Shown: one piece after another, positions 1 through 10,195 of the stretch
How positions within the stretch are numbered: position 1 is the stretch's first letter
How the letters are laid out: each line of letters opens with the position of its first letter
Source: Gelatoporia subvermispora B
Lineage: Eukaryota; Basidiomycota; Agaricomycetes; Polyporales; Gelatoporiaceae
NCBI GenBank assembly: GCA_000320605.2
Contig: KB445816.1
Location: 184,275-214,968, forward strand
Length of the DNA: 30,694 bases
Reading direction: 5' to 3'
Notes under the pieces: model-generated
Seen by the model: only the letters and a program-made list of their open reading frames with translations
What the model was told of the DNA's origin: nothing
Database searches by the model: none
Program-made: the position numbers and the translations under genes

Positions 1-192
1 TAGGACTCAAAAATAACCCGGTGCAATTTCCTCCGCACAGCCCCTCAGTTCAAACGACGACATCAGTGTCACCATTAGCATTAATTCTACGAGTACTGAT
101 CCACGATAAGCAACGAAGAGCGACGATGATACTGATACAAATGTCCAAATGTCCTAGATCACGATGTACACAGTAAGTAGACAGCGAACGGA
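1..192. other. 3' flank of the PLD relic, no gene seen
   Basis: This short stretch follows the stop codon of the PLD relic. I see no coding exon, RNA gene or clear repeat. It may hold the former 3' untranslated region. Confidence 0.5.
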
Positions 193-2560
193 TTAGCCGT
201 AGATTGGTAACGGCATCAGTCTGCGAGTCGTCGTAAGTAAGATGAACGCGACCGACTGAGCAAAGAACCGACCTGTCAGCATTAAACAAAAAGTTGTTGG
301 CCATGTCTTCGCCTTCGAGGAAGCGTGAGGGATATAAAACTGCGGGTCCAAATGGTGAACTAAGTTTCAACGGGCATGTATGGCGGGGACAAACCTAGAT
401 GTCCTTTGATCTCGCCGAGCAGGCGCTCCATTTCCTCCCGTTCCGTTTGATCAAATGGCTCAACGCCCTTAGTATTTTTCGTGCGCCCTTTCTCATCGGT
501 GGCGGGAGGCGTCGGCGGTGTCGGCGTCGACGAGCCGTGGGTATCTGTATTGGTATAATCCGTGGCGCGGTCCTTGCCCTTAGGCTCCGCCACATCTTCA
601 GCGTGGACAGTATTCTCGGCACTGCGGGGTTGTCCTGGGGCACCTTGGTGCGGAGGTATCGCTCTCCTTCACCTACGGAAAGTTTAGAATGGTTTGCACG
701 ACAATATAAGCTGATAACGCACCGGTTTATTGAGTCGCTCATGATGCGTGATAAATTCTTTGTATTGTTTCCATGTAGTGACAGGGTCGTCGGGTATCGC
801 ATGGAAAACTTTACGATAGATCTCAGCCTGAAAAATAGTCAGTGCTCACACTCTCACCAGCTCGCGTACATTAGCACGCACATTGTGCACAGCGCACGCC
901 AACCAGACATCCTTCCAGAATCTATCGCAGATCGGGTCCTCGAATCCGTCCGGGTCTACCTTTGGCGTCGGCGTTGGCAACGTCCAGGGCTTCTAGTTCA
1001 ACGTTGCTGTCGCATCTTCCCTCAGCGTCGAACGTGCTCCAGGCGCCTTCTCCTCATCGTCGTCAGCAACGTCGTGCTTGCCCACTCGTGCCGTCGGAGG
1101 CTCCTCATCGTGGCGGGCGTCACGCTGGGCCTCTGCAGGAGCGCCGTATGCTTCGCCGCGCACATCTCGCAATTCCTGAGGCTGGTCTTGCTGCGCAGAA
1201 TCATTCTCCTTTGCACGCGAAAGTTGCTCGTTGATGGGTTCGTCTTGGCCTCGCTCGGGTTGCGGCCGATTCTCCGCGATGATCTTCTCCTCGAGCGTCG
1301 GGACGACTGCGCTCGGGAAACCTTGAACCTTGTCTCCTTCAGGAGTGATCATTCGGCGTTCTTCGTTAAGGTACTTCTCGCCAGCCGTGGCGTCAAGTCC
1401 CCTCGACTTGACACCTGCTTTCCGGAGGGCCGTTGGCATGTCTTTTGCACCAGCCTCACCAGTCCCGTGGACGACTATATCTATGTCAGGAGCATATTGC
1501 GACGCAACCCAAAGAATCTACACACGTTGTTGCATACCGTCAACAGCATCATGCAAGAGCGAACTCTTAGCGGTCCATTTGTGTCCATCGCTCATATGTG
1601 TCACGCCATCTTCCTTGCCGTGCTCTTGTTGCTGATCGGGGTCCCACTCTTCCTGCTCGAGCGACGGCTTCACCGGATCAGATGCCATCAAATCGTCCTC
1701 GTACATGGAATCGACGTCGACGCCGATGTGTTATCTCATGAGCCGGACACGAAGAGTGTGTGCGAAACGGCCGACGCTATATGGCTGTCCGGCCAGTGTA
1801 CTGCGGGAGATAAGCTGGTGGTAATGAACCATAGGAGAATAAATACCTGTCAATCATGTCCGTGTCGCGAATGATGGCAGCAATTTCAGAATCGCGAGCA
1901 CCACGCTGAGAACGTTGGTTGATGTCGGCGCTACCGATGATCGCAAGTCTGTCGTCCACAATGCAGACCTTGCCATGGATATACACCTCACCAAAACGTG
2001 AGTCCGCTCTTTCCTGGTCATATTAGTGCGTAGACATTACCTGCTCGGTTGTCAGGACATCTCCACGCAATTGAACCCAGTTACGAAGAGAGAATACGGC
2101 GATATAGTCGTCCGGCTAGCGTAGGTCAGCAACGGAAAAGGAACATGTGCAATACACCTACATCTATTCCTTCTTTTTGCAATCGTGCGAAAATCGAGTT
2201 AGGACCTCGGAACAAAGTACGAGCTTGGCACTCCATGATTATCCGGATCTAGCGAACGCCACTTATCAGTTTTTGCGCGATATTTGTACATCCAACTTGG
2301 AAAGGGGAACTATCAGGAATGGATGCATCCAAAAGAAGCACCTGCGAATAATCGAAGACATGCGCAAACGGAAACTTTCACGTGAGTAACTCTCAGCATA
2401 TTCGCTTGTGTGATATTGACCCTGTACTGTAGACTGATCTTCCCTCGCTGGGATGTCGTTGTGATAATTTTGTCCATGTTCTCCATGACTTACACATACA
2501 TTGAAGCAAAGAGCATCTACCACCGTGGAAGCATCCTTATCCTGAGGTATGATGATTTCT
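193..2560 (-). pseudogene. Phospholipase D1 (Spo14-type), C-terminal relic
   Basis: Phospholipase D1 hydrolyses phosphatidylcholine to phosphatidic acid at membranes. Read on the minus strand, the pieces follow family order. Exons around 2030-2235 carry MECQARTLFRGPNSIF and DDYIAVFSLRNW. The second HKD motif, HGKVCIVDD followed by [11 protein letters not shown], lies at about 1940-1977, with its H, K and D present. Then come [57 protein letters not shown] (exon 723-827), GHL and RFLEGEDMANNFLFNADR (exon 273-339). The last exon, 193-220, ends LMPLPIYG and stop. Damage: in-frame TAA at 1731-1733 (after RLMR), TAG at 1518-1520 (before ILWVA) and TAG at 993-995; the part before about 2240 reads only as scrambled pieces with stops. 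The PX/PH region and first HKD motif are absent, and DDB1 ends only 330 bases upstream. The family assignment is firm. Pseudogene status is likely, though an unrecognised intron could hide one of the stops. Confidence 0.85.
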
Positions 2561-2890
2561 CGATCTCTTCACACGACATGTCCTGACTCGAATACAGTTA
2601 CCTCGTTTTGGTCTCCGGTTTTTACTTCGCGCCTAGCAACATGCAGGAGGACGAGTTTGCCCTCCCCCTCCCATACTACTACTTTTACTACTTGAAATCT
2701 CTGTTCACGCCCCCCTTTACGACCCCTTGATGACCAATACCCTCGACTGTTCCTCTATTTATAAGTCACGCAACCTTGTCCAGTGGTTATAACACAATCA
2801 CTACATATAGTACATGCGGATTCTCGAGACTGACATGGACCCCTCCCATCGTTTTCTTCGCTTCTTCTCTGTTCGATAGCTCTTGTCTCG
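2561..2890. other. Spacer between DDB1 stop and PLD relic
   Basis: About 330 bases without a supported exon. It contains the expected 3' untranslated region of DDB1 and a pyrimidine-rich stretch on the plus strand at about 2660-2760. A full PLD1 would need several more kilobases of coding sequence here, so the gene's 5' half has been lost from this position. Confidence 0.6.
2756..2763 (-). promoter_or_regulatory. TATA-like box in minus orientation
   Basis: TATAAATA on the minus strand, about 200 bases before the first recognisable PLD remnants and just past the DDB1 stop. It could be a chance match or a residual promoter. There is no open reading frame of useful length directly below it. Confidence 0.25.
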
Positions 2891-5800
2891 CTAGTGTAGA
2901 CTCTGCAGCTTCTCCAAAACCTCTTGAATTTGAGCCTGTGGCAATGTTATTCGTTCAGCTTCGATGTCGCCTGCTAGTAGTTCGTGTGGTCGTGGATGTG
3001 TCAGGAATTGTTCTATGAAGTCGCCGTCAAGGAAACCGAAGGCAGATGCCTCTGCATCCGTACGACCGCGAGCATTTGTCGGTGCTCGCCATCTGCAGGG
3101 GCATGCTTGTGAGTACGCCTAGCCTCATGTTTGATCCACAACAAACTCACTCTGTATGATTGGTGTCGCCTGGGCCTTTGATGCGCTTTGCCATATTCAT
3201 CTGTAGCGAGGTCAGTGGCAACGACAACTCGTCGTCCACATCAATGATGACGCCTATACGGCCGGACGAGCTGAAGAACAGTTGTCTTGGCCGGAGGGTA
3301 TATCCGGTCGAAGAATCCGCAGCAACGAGACCACCTGCGCCATTCATCGGTCAACACTCAGGCATACCTTAAAATTGAGTCAACCTTACCAGGCACGAAT
3401 TTTTTCACTATATCGTCTAAGTGATAGCTTCCATCCCTTTCGAGCACCTTGCGGCCGTCTATATGTTGCAAAGCGAACGAGAACAAGTTGCAGTAGCTCT
3501 GCAGAGTTGTCATGGGCTCTGTCAAGGATTGCGGGAGAACAGCAGAAAGTTAAACGACGAACGTTTGCACCGATGATCTGATTTTCTGCCGTAGCTTCAA
3601 CAGCCACAGGCCGAAGAGGGCCATAATCTCTCGACAAGCACTCTATCCGTGAGTCGGAAACCCGTAGCAAGGAGACAGAGCTGATAGCATCTCCGACAAT
3701 CAAAAGATCACCATGGGAGGCGAGGTTTGTCACGAAGTAATTGTGATTCCAATCTGCGACTTGTTGCAGTGCGTATTGTTTGTTAGTATTTCTCAACGCA
3801 AAGAGCACGACCTAGATGCGAGTTAAACGGGAGCGATCAGTAAGAATCAGAATCACTAAATCTTGGCAACGTACGTTTGAACTGATGGCGGCCGCGATGA
3901 AACTGTTGACGCTCGTTATTTGGAATACGCAACCCTTGACATCTTGAGTGGCAACAAGGCGCAGTTCACCATCTGCAGACGATGTCGCACCATCCGATCC
4001 AATAGCGAAGAGGAGTAACCGGCCAGATCTTGGTTCCGTTTCTTCCACTTCAAGGAAGGCTGTCCCAACGCAGAAGCTCGGACTACGCCCATCTGTGCCA
4101 TCAGGAAGCGCCATGACCGACGTGACTTCTTCGTTTGCCTGTAGTTCGAAGTCCCACAGTCCTGAGAGGTGTCTGTCTTCAGTATCCGAACAACAATATT
4201 GATTGCAGACACCTACCATCGAAGGTTGTGGCATCAACGATCTTGAACGAGCTCGTTGTCCCCTGGAATTCCCCCAGTCGAAGTGGCATAGTGTGATTGC
4301 AGCCTACGCCGAACAACTTGAGTCGTGAGTGATATGTTATCCAGCGTGGGTTTGTCAGGCCAAAGGGTATCTGGGACGACGTGAGCACCGACATATAACA
4401 CAACAAGATATGAACTAACCGATCGGATCTGCATCTTGTCGACACCGCGGATAGTGCCAATGATCAGACCACTAGACGCAGCAAGAACGAGGCTAGACCG
4501 GAAATACGAGGTGTTAAGACTCGCACCGACCGTCATGTCCTACGCAAATCAGCGGCCGCAACATCATAACATCCAAATATACAGACCTTGATCATCACAG
4601 GGGAGTTGGTTAGCCGTTGCTTGTCCCAATAGAGCACAGACGTGCGACTTCCCACCGCGAAAACAGTAATTTTATCGTCCACCTCGCATCTAGACAGCGA
4701 CACCGGAGCGATGCCGAGGGAGAAAACCTTCTTCTCCTTCAGTTCGTTCTCGACGACCTTGAACGAGATCACAGATCCATCGACTAGTCCCACAAGCACA
4801 TGGGGGTGGTAGTCGGGTTCCTTTTTGGTGCGTCCCGTTCCGAAGTTGTGCAGCAGCACGGAGCGCGGTAAAGAAGGCAATCCTGAGACTTCGCACACGG
4901 TTGCCAGTGTGGCATCTTGCGAAGACATAGACAAGATCTGCACTTTGTTGGTTCCCCAGAAAGCCACGGCAATGTTCGTTGCAAAGTTCTTGGTGCGGTC
5001 GAACGGCACGCAGGACACCGCAGATACATCGAGCGGACCATACACTGGATCTGCAAAGTCCCGAGACCTAGAACGCAGGTTCAGGCGTGCCACACATGAC
5101 TCATCTAAAATGGGTTAACGCACCTTTGGACCTGGAACCGTGAATTGTCTGCCAGATTTAGAAGACACACCTTGCCTCCGTCCAAGCCAACTACGATCTG
5201 ACTGGCGTTAACATCTGCGGCGACAATCCGGCGTCGCCCGCCGATGGCACCCTGCGACTTTGGATCCCACCCCTCACCCACTAACGAAAACAATCCCAGC
5301 GCAGCACCATACTCCAGTAGGGTGATCTTCTCTGGGGTCACTTGAATGACAAGTGACGAGTCGACGTACGAGGAGGACACTCGCCCGCTAGCATTGGTGG
5401 AAACACGCCTTGGGATGTTCGCGACCGCAAGTGTTGGCGCGGTGGTGATGAACTCGTCGGCGGAGGAATCGAGCTGGGTGATAACGTCGGAAGAGTCGAA
5501 CTTGAACACGTAAGTCTCCGTTTCCGTTGATGCGACGAGATGCGAGTCCGTGCTATGTGGGACAATGGTTCAGAGGAGAGACATGGTAACATCCAGTGCG
5601 ACTCACGAGTGCTCGGATCGTGAACGCACGGGCCAGAGGCTCGTGATACCTGTAATCCCATTTACCCGTGCCAATTCCTGGAAATCCGCACCCGCGCGCA
5701 CAACTTTCAGCGCACCGCTATTTCGTCCACCCGAACATGTTATGATTTGGGACTAAGACACTATCAGACATATGCCGGGAACGCAGGGTATAGACGGACT

Positions 5801-7473
5801 AACCTGACCACTGTCGTCCAAATCCGCGAGCACAGCGTCCATGATAGGCGCCATATTTTGGAACGTGTCCAGCACCTCAATGAATTGGCCTTTCGTCGCG
5901 ATGATTCTACCATCTCGTCCTTCCCGGTTGTCCGACATGTCTACATCGTCGTCCTCGTCCTCGTCGTTGTTGTCGTCGTCGGCCCTGCCTTTGCCTTTGC
6001 TAGGGGATAACAACACCGGCGAGATGGTGGTAACCCCAAGAGGAATGGGAAGCGTTTCTGAACCATGGTCGGCGATCGGAGAAGTATGTATGCGGAGAAG
6101 CTGGGGATTGCCCATGTGAGAGCCGACGTAGACAACCTGCGAGTCTAGGTAGGATAGTGTGGTGGGCGGGGACGTCTGAACACGGTTCATGAGCGCGCTG
6201 CTCGTCTAAATAGAGAATGCCATGCTTGACACACCTCTCCAAGAGGGGATACGATCAACCCTGTCGTATCAAGAACTAACAGAGCTAGCCGGCCATAAGC
6301 GTCCCCAACCAAGAACCTCCTACATTCCTCGTCTAGCGGACACCATCTACAGGGCGTAAATCCATGACAACAACATCATGTAACGGCATGTTATGATCAC
6401 TTACGCTGTGACATCGCTCCATGGCCATTTGACACTGAATTTCGGCTTGACCTTGCGAGCATCCCGTTCCTTCTCCTTCTCCCTCGCCTTCGCAACTTCC
6501 ATAGGGTCTTTACTAGAAAGCCGGCTCTCAAGGCGGATCTGTTTCCATCGCTTGATTTGCTGGCGATTCTTGGATGTATGCTCGAAAAAGAGGATCTTTC
6601 GTCCACCAAGTACGAGTACACCACCTAGATGCCCTCCATCTCCTTCAGGAAGGATCGGAACAAGCAGTGGTGGCGTTTCTATCGAGGGGAAGTGACTTGA
6701 CGAGAGTTGAGTACTCCGGAGCACGACAGATGGGGAGGGGTCTAGTTCGTAGTTCTCCAGATCCAGCTTTCGCGATAGCAGTTGCACCCGCCGCTGGTGA
6801 TCGTAATTCACTATGGCGAGGATATACTGGTTGTCGTCACTATGTAGGAAATTCAACGCCAAGATGTTCATCTCGGGGATGCTATTCATGAACATCTCAG
6901 CCGTGAGAAGCTAGCGGCGGGGATTCACTCACGAGACATCGAAATGTGCATGCGTATCAATATTGCCTTCCTTGAATTGCACGACCTTAAGCATGCCTGC
7001 ATAGCAGCTCACAACGGCAACCTCGCCGCCAGGGTGAACGAAAACATCGGTAACGAACTCGGCGACACGACCGCCTCGCTCCTGCAAGGAGACATGGCCC
7101 TTTGTCACCAGAGTCAACCCGGAGTCGTCCGTGACGCCGCCAAGTACGATAAGTTTGACATCAGGGTGGTCAGTCAAGGCGAGTATGTTGCAGCTCCCGG
7201 TTTCCTATGCGTAGGAGAACGACATGGTTAATACAAATCGTCGCGGCTACCATCCGCCGGGTAACTCACAACTGCGGGTATCGTTCGCAACGAGAGCACA
7301 CGCCCCCAGATATCAAACGTAGACTCTGCACGCAGGCCTTCGGGCTGAATAGAATACACCTCAAGTCTATTGGTTTTCGCAATAACGAGACATTCGGTTG
7401 GGCTTGACGTGAGACGGCATCTTACAGAGCTGCTGGCGGAGGACGGGGGATGGAATGTGGAGACGATCCGCAT
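2891..7473 (-). CDS. DDB1: DNA damage-binding protein 1, WD40-like scaffold of CUL4 ligases
   Basis: DDB1 is the adaptor that links CUL4 to substrate receptors in nucleotide excision repair and chromatin control. It consists of three beta-propellers (MMS1_N / CPSF_A family). Exons deduced from GT..AG sites and frame: 7270-7473, 6938-7204, 6405-6910, 6235-6346, 5804-6175, 5607-5752, 5132-5552, 4587-5099, 4420-4539, 4217-4370, 3875-4161, 3563-3811, 3390-3516, 3151-3334, 2891-3092. They sum to 3,864 bases, or 1,287 residues; human DDB1 has 1,140. Landmarks: N-terminal CLVIAKTNRLEVYSIQPEGL, YLDSQVVYVGSHMGNPQLL, DLLIVGDAISSVSLL, RPRQLFFSSSGRIGVI and C-terminal GFLDGDFIEQF, ending LQSLH. The start is the first ATG of the exon and sits at the usual distance before LVIAKTNRL. 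The exon 2/3 junction uses a weak donor and is the least certain. An acidic insert lies near residues 429-443. The gene looks intact. Confidence 0.95.
5938..5980 (-). repeat. Acidic Asp/Glu codon repeat inside DDB1
   Basis: A GAC/GAT/GAG-rich tract encodes DDDNNDEDEDDDVD within DDB1 exon 5, right after a KGKGRAD stretch. It sits just after the conserved YVGSHMGNPQLL strand, where an insert would form a surface loop between propeller strands. Confidence 0.75.
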
Positions 7474-7850
7474 GATAGAGACTCAATAAGCAGCGACGCG
7501 TTATATTTCGTGTAAAATGTTATGAAGCACGTTATAAGCGCCTTGAGCTGTCAGATGAGCGGAGAAGGACATGCGAGATTGCGATATACACACCTGCCTT
7601 TTGAGGCAGGTGTCGTCGTCTCGCGCAGAAGCTCGCTTCGTCCATTTCTTGATTGTGCTGGATTCATGTTACAATGCATGCTTGGTTCGGGCCTGATGGT
7701 CTCAGTGGCTTGGGACAAGGACTGGGATGGCTATGTATCTGGTTTGCGTTCCGCATTTGGGCAGTATGGATCGGTGCAGTACTAGCCGCTCAATACAGCC
7801 TGATGATCACTTGCTTGCACATGTCTCCGACCCTTGACGTCCCCGTTGGC
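7474..7850. other. Upstream region of DDB1
   Basis: Expected to contain the DDB1 promoter and 5' untranslated region. No TATA box is evident in minus orientation near the ATG. A perfect 9-bp hairpin lies inside it, annotated separately. No coding exon is supported. Confidence 0.5.
7590..7613. repeat. Perfect 9-bp inverted repeat, 6-base loop
   Basis: The arms ACACCTGCC and GGCAGGTGT flank the loop TTTTGA, about 120-140 bases upstream of the DDB1 start codon. Each arm contains CACCTG/CAGGTG, an E-box core (CANNTG), so this could be a paired transcription factor site or a transcript hairpin. Confidence 0.6.
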
Positions 7851-10130
7851 AGACCCGGTCTCGGGGGCCGCCGAGAGTCGCAAAGGTCAGCGTCGAACAC
7901 CTCGTGGGCTCGCGCTCGTCTCATCGGCCTACCCCGAGTCGCAGAACATCGTCAATACGAAACTCATGGCGGTGTCCGGAGCAGCGCCGCAGCAGCGACA
8001 AGTCGACGGCAGACGTCTTGGACTGCCGTCCCAGAAGAAGACCATCCGCCCGCCGGAAATGCAGAGCGCGTGCACAGATAGGACATAGCTGGGCCCACGC
8101 CGAGACGAAGACCGCCTCCGCCCGGGCCCTGCAGGCACCCTGCCGACGACGACATCCGCAGAGGGCGAGCGCAGTTCACAACGAGCATCTCCGTCGCGCC
8201 TTGCACCCCACTGCACGAGGAAACCGCCGGGATCTTGCGACCGCCGAAAGCGCACGCAAATGCATTGTAAATCAGGCATGGTATGTACATCTCTAAGCTA
8301 TCACCCTCCGGACCGTCCCAGAGAGCGCGGTCGCGCCCCGCCGTCGTCGCCGACACAACTCGACGTCCAGACCGCCCGGCGCCAGCTGCATCGAGACGCA
8401 CGCAAAACAAGACACCATGCTCGCGCGGGCACAGCGTGCTCAGACGACTCGGGTGGTGCGAGGATGCGTCGAGATACCGCGCGTGGGTGCGGACGACGCT
8501 CTCGACGTCCCGCGGCTCGTGAGATGGCATTCGTGCACACTGACATGGAGGCCCGCCGGCCCGCCGTGCTTCACAATGTGGGCCCGGCGAGGGACACCAG
8601 CGACCGCACCAGCGAGCGTTTGGCGCAGCCGTCTACGCCGTCAAGCGGTGTGGCTAGGCAACGCGCGGGCGGCGCAGAGTAGCGAGCAGAAGCGCGTGCA
8701 CGCGCACGAGCTTGCCCACACCCGCAGGCGTCGTGCTGCGCTCAGCTCGTCCATCTGCAGATCGCGCCGCGCACCGTGCATCGCGCACGTCGCCGGACCA
8801 CACGCAGCATCTCCGGGCTCGATGCTCGCCGTGGCGCCCGATTGGGGCAACGACGCGCTCGGGACCGCGCAGACGTGCCCGCTGGGGACTCTGGAAGACG
8901 CTGGCTCGCCGATCGCCTGCTGAAGTCGGCTGCAACGGCAGTCCGACGCCGCCGCCGTCGTGCGGTGTGACACCGAACGAGTGGATCGCGGTGAGCGAGG
9001 GCGTGTTGCCGCTGGATCAGCGCGCTGCCGTCCCGGCGGGATGCGGTGCGAGCCCGCGAGGCGAGTCGTCAGGCACGGTCTGGGGGATGCAGAGTCGTGC
9101 AGTCGGCCGGGGGGCTCTTGCTGAGCGAGCTGCGCTGCGCTCGAGTAGGTGATTCTGCGCGGCGCTGCTCGGTGGGATCCGGGGGTGCATGTAGTAATAA
9201 CGTGGCAGTAGCTAGACGAACGGAATGAAATGAAGATATGATTTACTCACTAATACCGTCGCGTGCCCGTCGCGTAGTTGGCGCGGCTCGAGCCGCCGTG
9301 CTGGGACTTGAGCGGTGTGCTGCTGATGTGTGCCGAGCACGCGAAGACCTGGCAAAGGGACGCTCTTGTGCGTCGCGTCGGGGGCGGTGCCGCTGGGCCG
9401 GAACAGTCGTCCCCACACGCAACTCGAGCGCACTGGAACAGCACGGCGTATTCGCGCTATCGGCGCGACTCGCAGCGCGCACCGTCCTTATGTTCTCTTG
9501 TTCACGGTTCCGTCTCGTGTTCTTCCGCGGATTCTTGCACGGGCTACGTGCTGTTGACGGCCTCGAAGGAGACGCGTCAACGGCAATGTACATATCGATA
9601 TGTACAGTGCGCAGGTTGAACAAGAGCGCAGGCGTATGGCGCGTCCGCGGGTGTGCGAGTCCGTTCCCCGGTCGGCGGTCCCAGAGAGAGTGAGGATGCA
9701 GAGGCGTGCATGAATGCGCTACTAACGGGCCCGAAGCAAACATTAATGCGTGGGCAATGAGGGAAGAGACGATGTTCACTCACCATAGCCGGAGTTTCCG
9801 AGTCGGATCCTCTTAATGTCTTCATCTGCTCGTCCACCCTCGACAACCGCACTCGGAGGCGGCGCTCTGCTGAATAGTGCCAATCCGTGTGTGTCTGCGG
9901 GTTTGAGGGGCTTGCTACGCGCAGCCGGCGAGGAGGAGGTCGTCGTAGCCAGGGGGACACTTGAGCGGGGACGGACGAGCGGCGAACGCAGGATAGGCGG
10001 AGGGGAGGGGAGCATACAAGGGAGGGGAGCGGACGAGCGGACGTCCGCCCGCGGTGCCTTTGTGAGTCGCCAGCCAGCCAGGCGTGACTTTTCGAACGCG
10101 TCTCTAGAGACGTCATGTGTGACGGGATAT
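7851..10130. other. GC- and CpG-rich block with unassigned open frames on both strands
   Basis: This stretch is visibly richer in G+C and CG dinucleotides than the rest of the window and is open over 130-190 codons in several overlapping frames on both strands. That is expected by chance in GC-rich DNA. The translations are Arg/Ser/Ala/Pro/Cys-rich with no recognised domain, so I do not list them as separate genes. A possible spliced minus-strand gene is given as its own low-confidence entry. Confidence 0.6.
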
Positions 10131-10195
10131 ACCACGCGTAAGTCTACCCAAATCCGCTTCGCCTCTTGTCGACCACACCGCTCGGACTCTACCAC
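8641..10195 (-). CDS. Possible spliced gene, unassigned
   Basis: A tentative model, not a recognised protein. It starts at ATG 10193-10195; exon 1 reaches 9784, where a good donor (GTGAGT) follows NSGYG. A second exon would end at 9251 at another good donor (GTGAGTAA), with SSRANYATGTRRY in one frame. A third would start at 9211 after an acceptor and stay open to a stop at 8641-8643. The predicted protein is rich in Ser, Pro, Arg and Ala, as in disordered regulatory proteins, but the same is expected of chance frames in GC-rich DNA. The start of exon 2 and the frame through it are not settled. The donor sites are the only real support. Confidence 0.2.
9587..9606. repeat. Perfect 20-bp palindrome
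   Basis: TGTACATATCGATATGTACA reads identically on both strands with no spacer. It lies in the GC-rich block and is AT-rich against its surroundings, so it stands out. It may be a dimeric protein-binding site, or the join of two inverted copies of TGTACATATC. Confidence 0.85.

Noticed and set aside
399..1874. 491-codon open frame on the plus strand
   Set aside because: It lies antisense to the PLD1 relic, whose exons are recognised block by block on the minus strand. The plus translation (Arg/Leu/Cys-rich) has no domain and is a shadow of the real gene.
5841..6119. Plus-strand frame with a long Ser run
   Set aside because: It is the antisense reading of the acidic codon repeat in DDB1 exon 5.
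8417..8923. 168-codon plus-strand frame in the GC-rich block
   Set aside because: Stop codons are rare in such GC-rich DNA, several frames overlap here on both strands, and the translation shows no domain or hydrophobic pattern.
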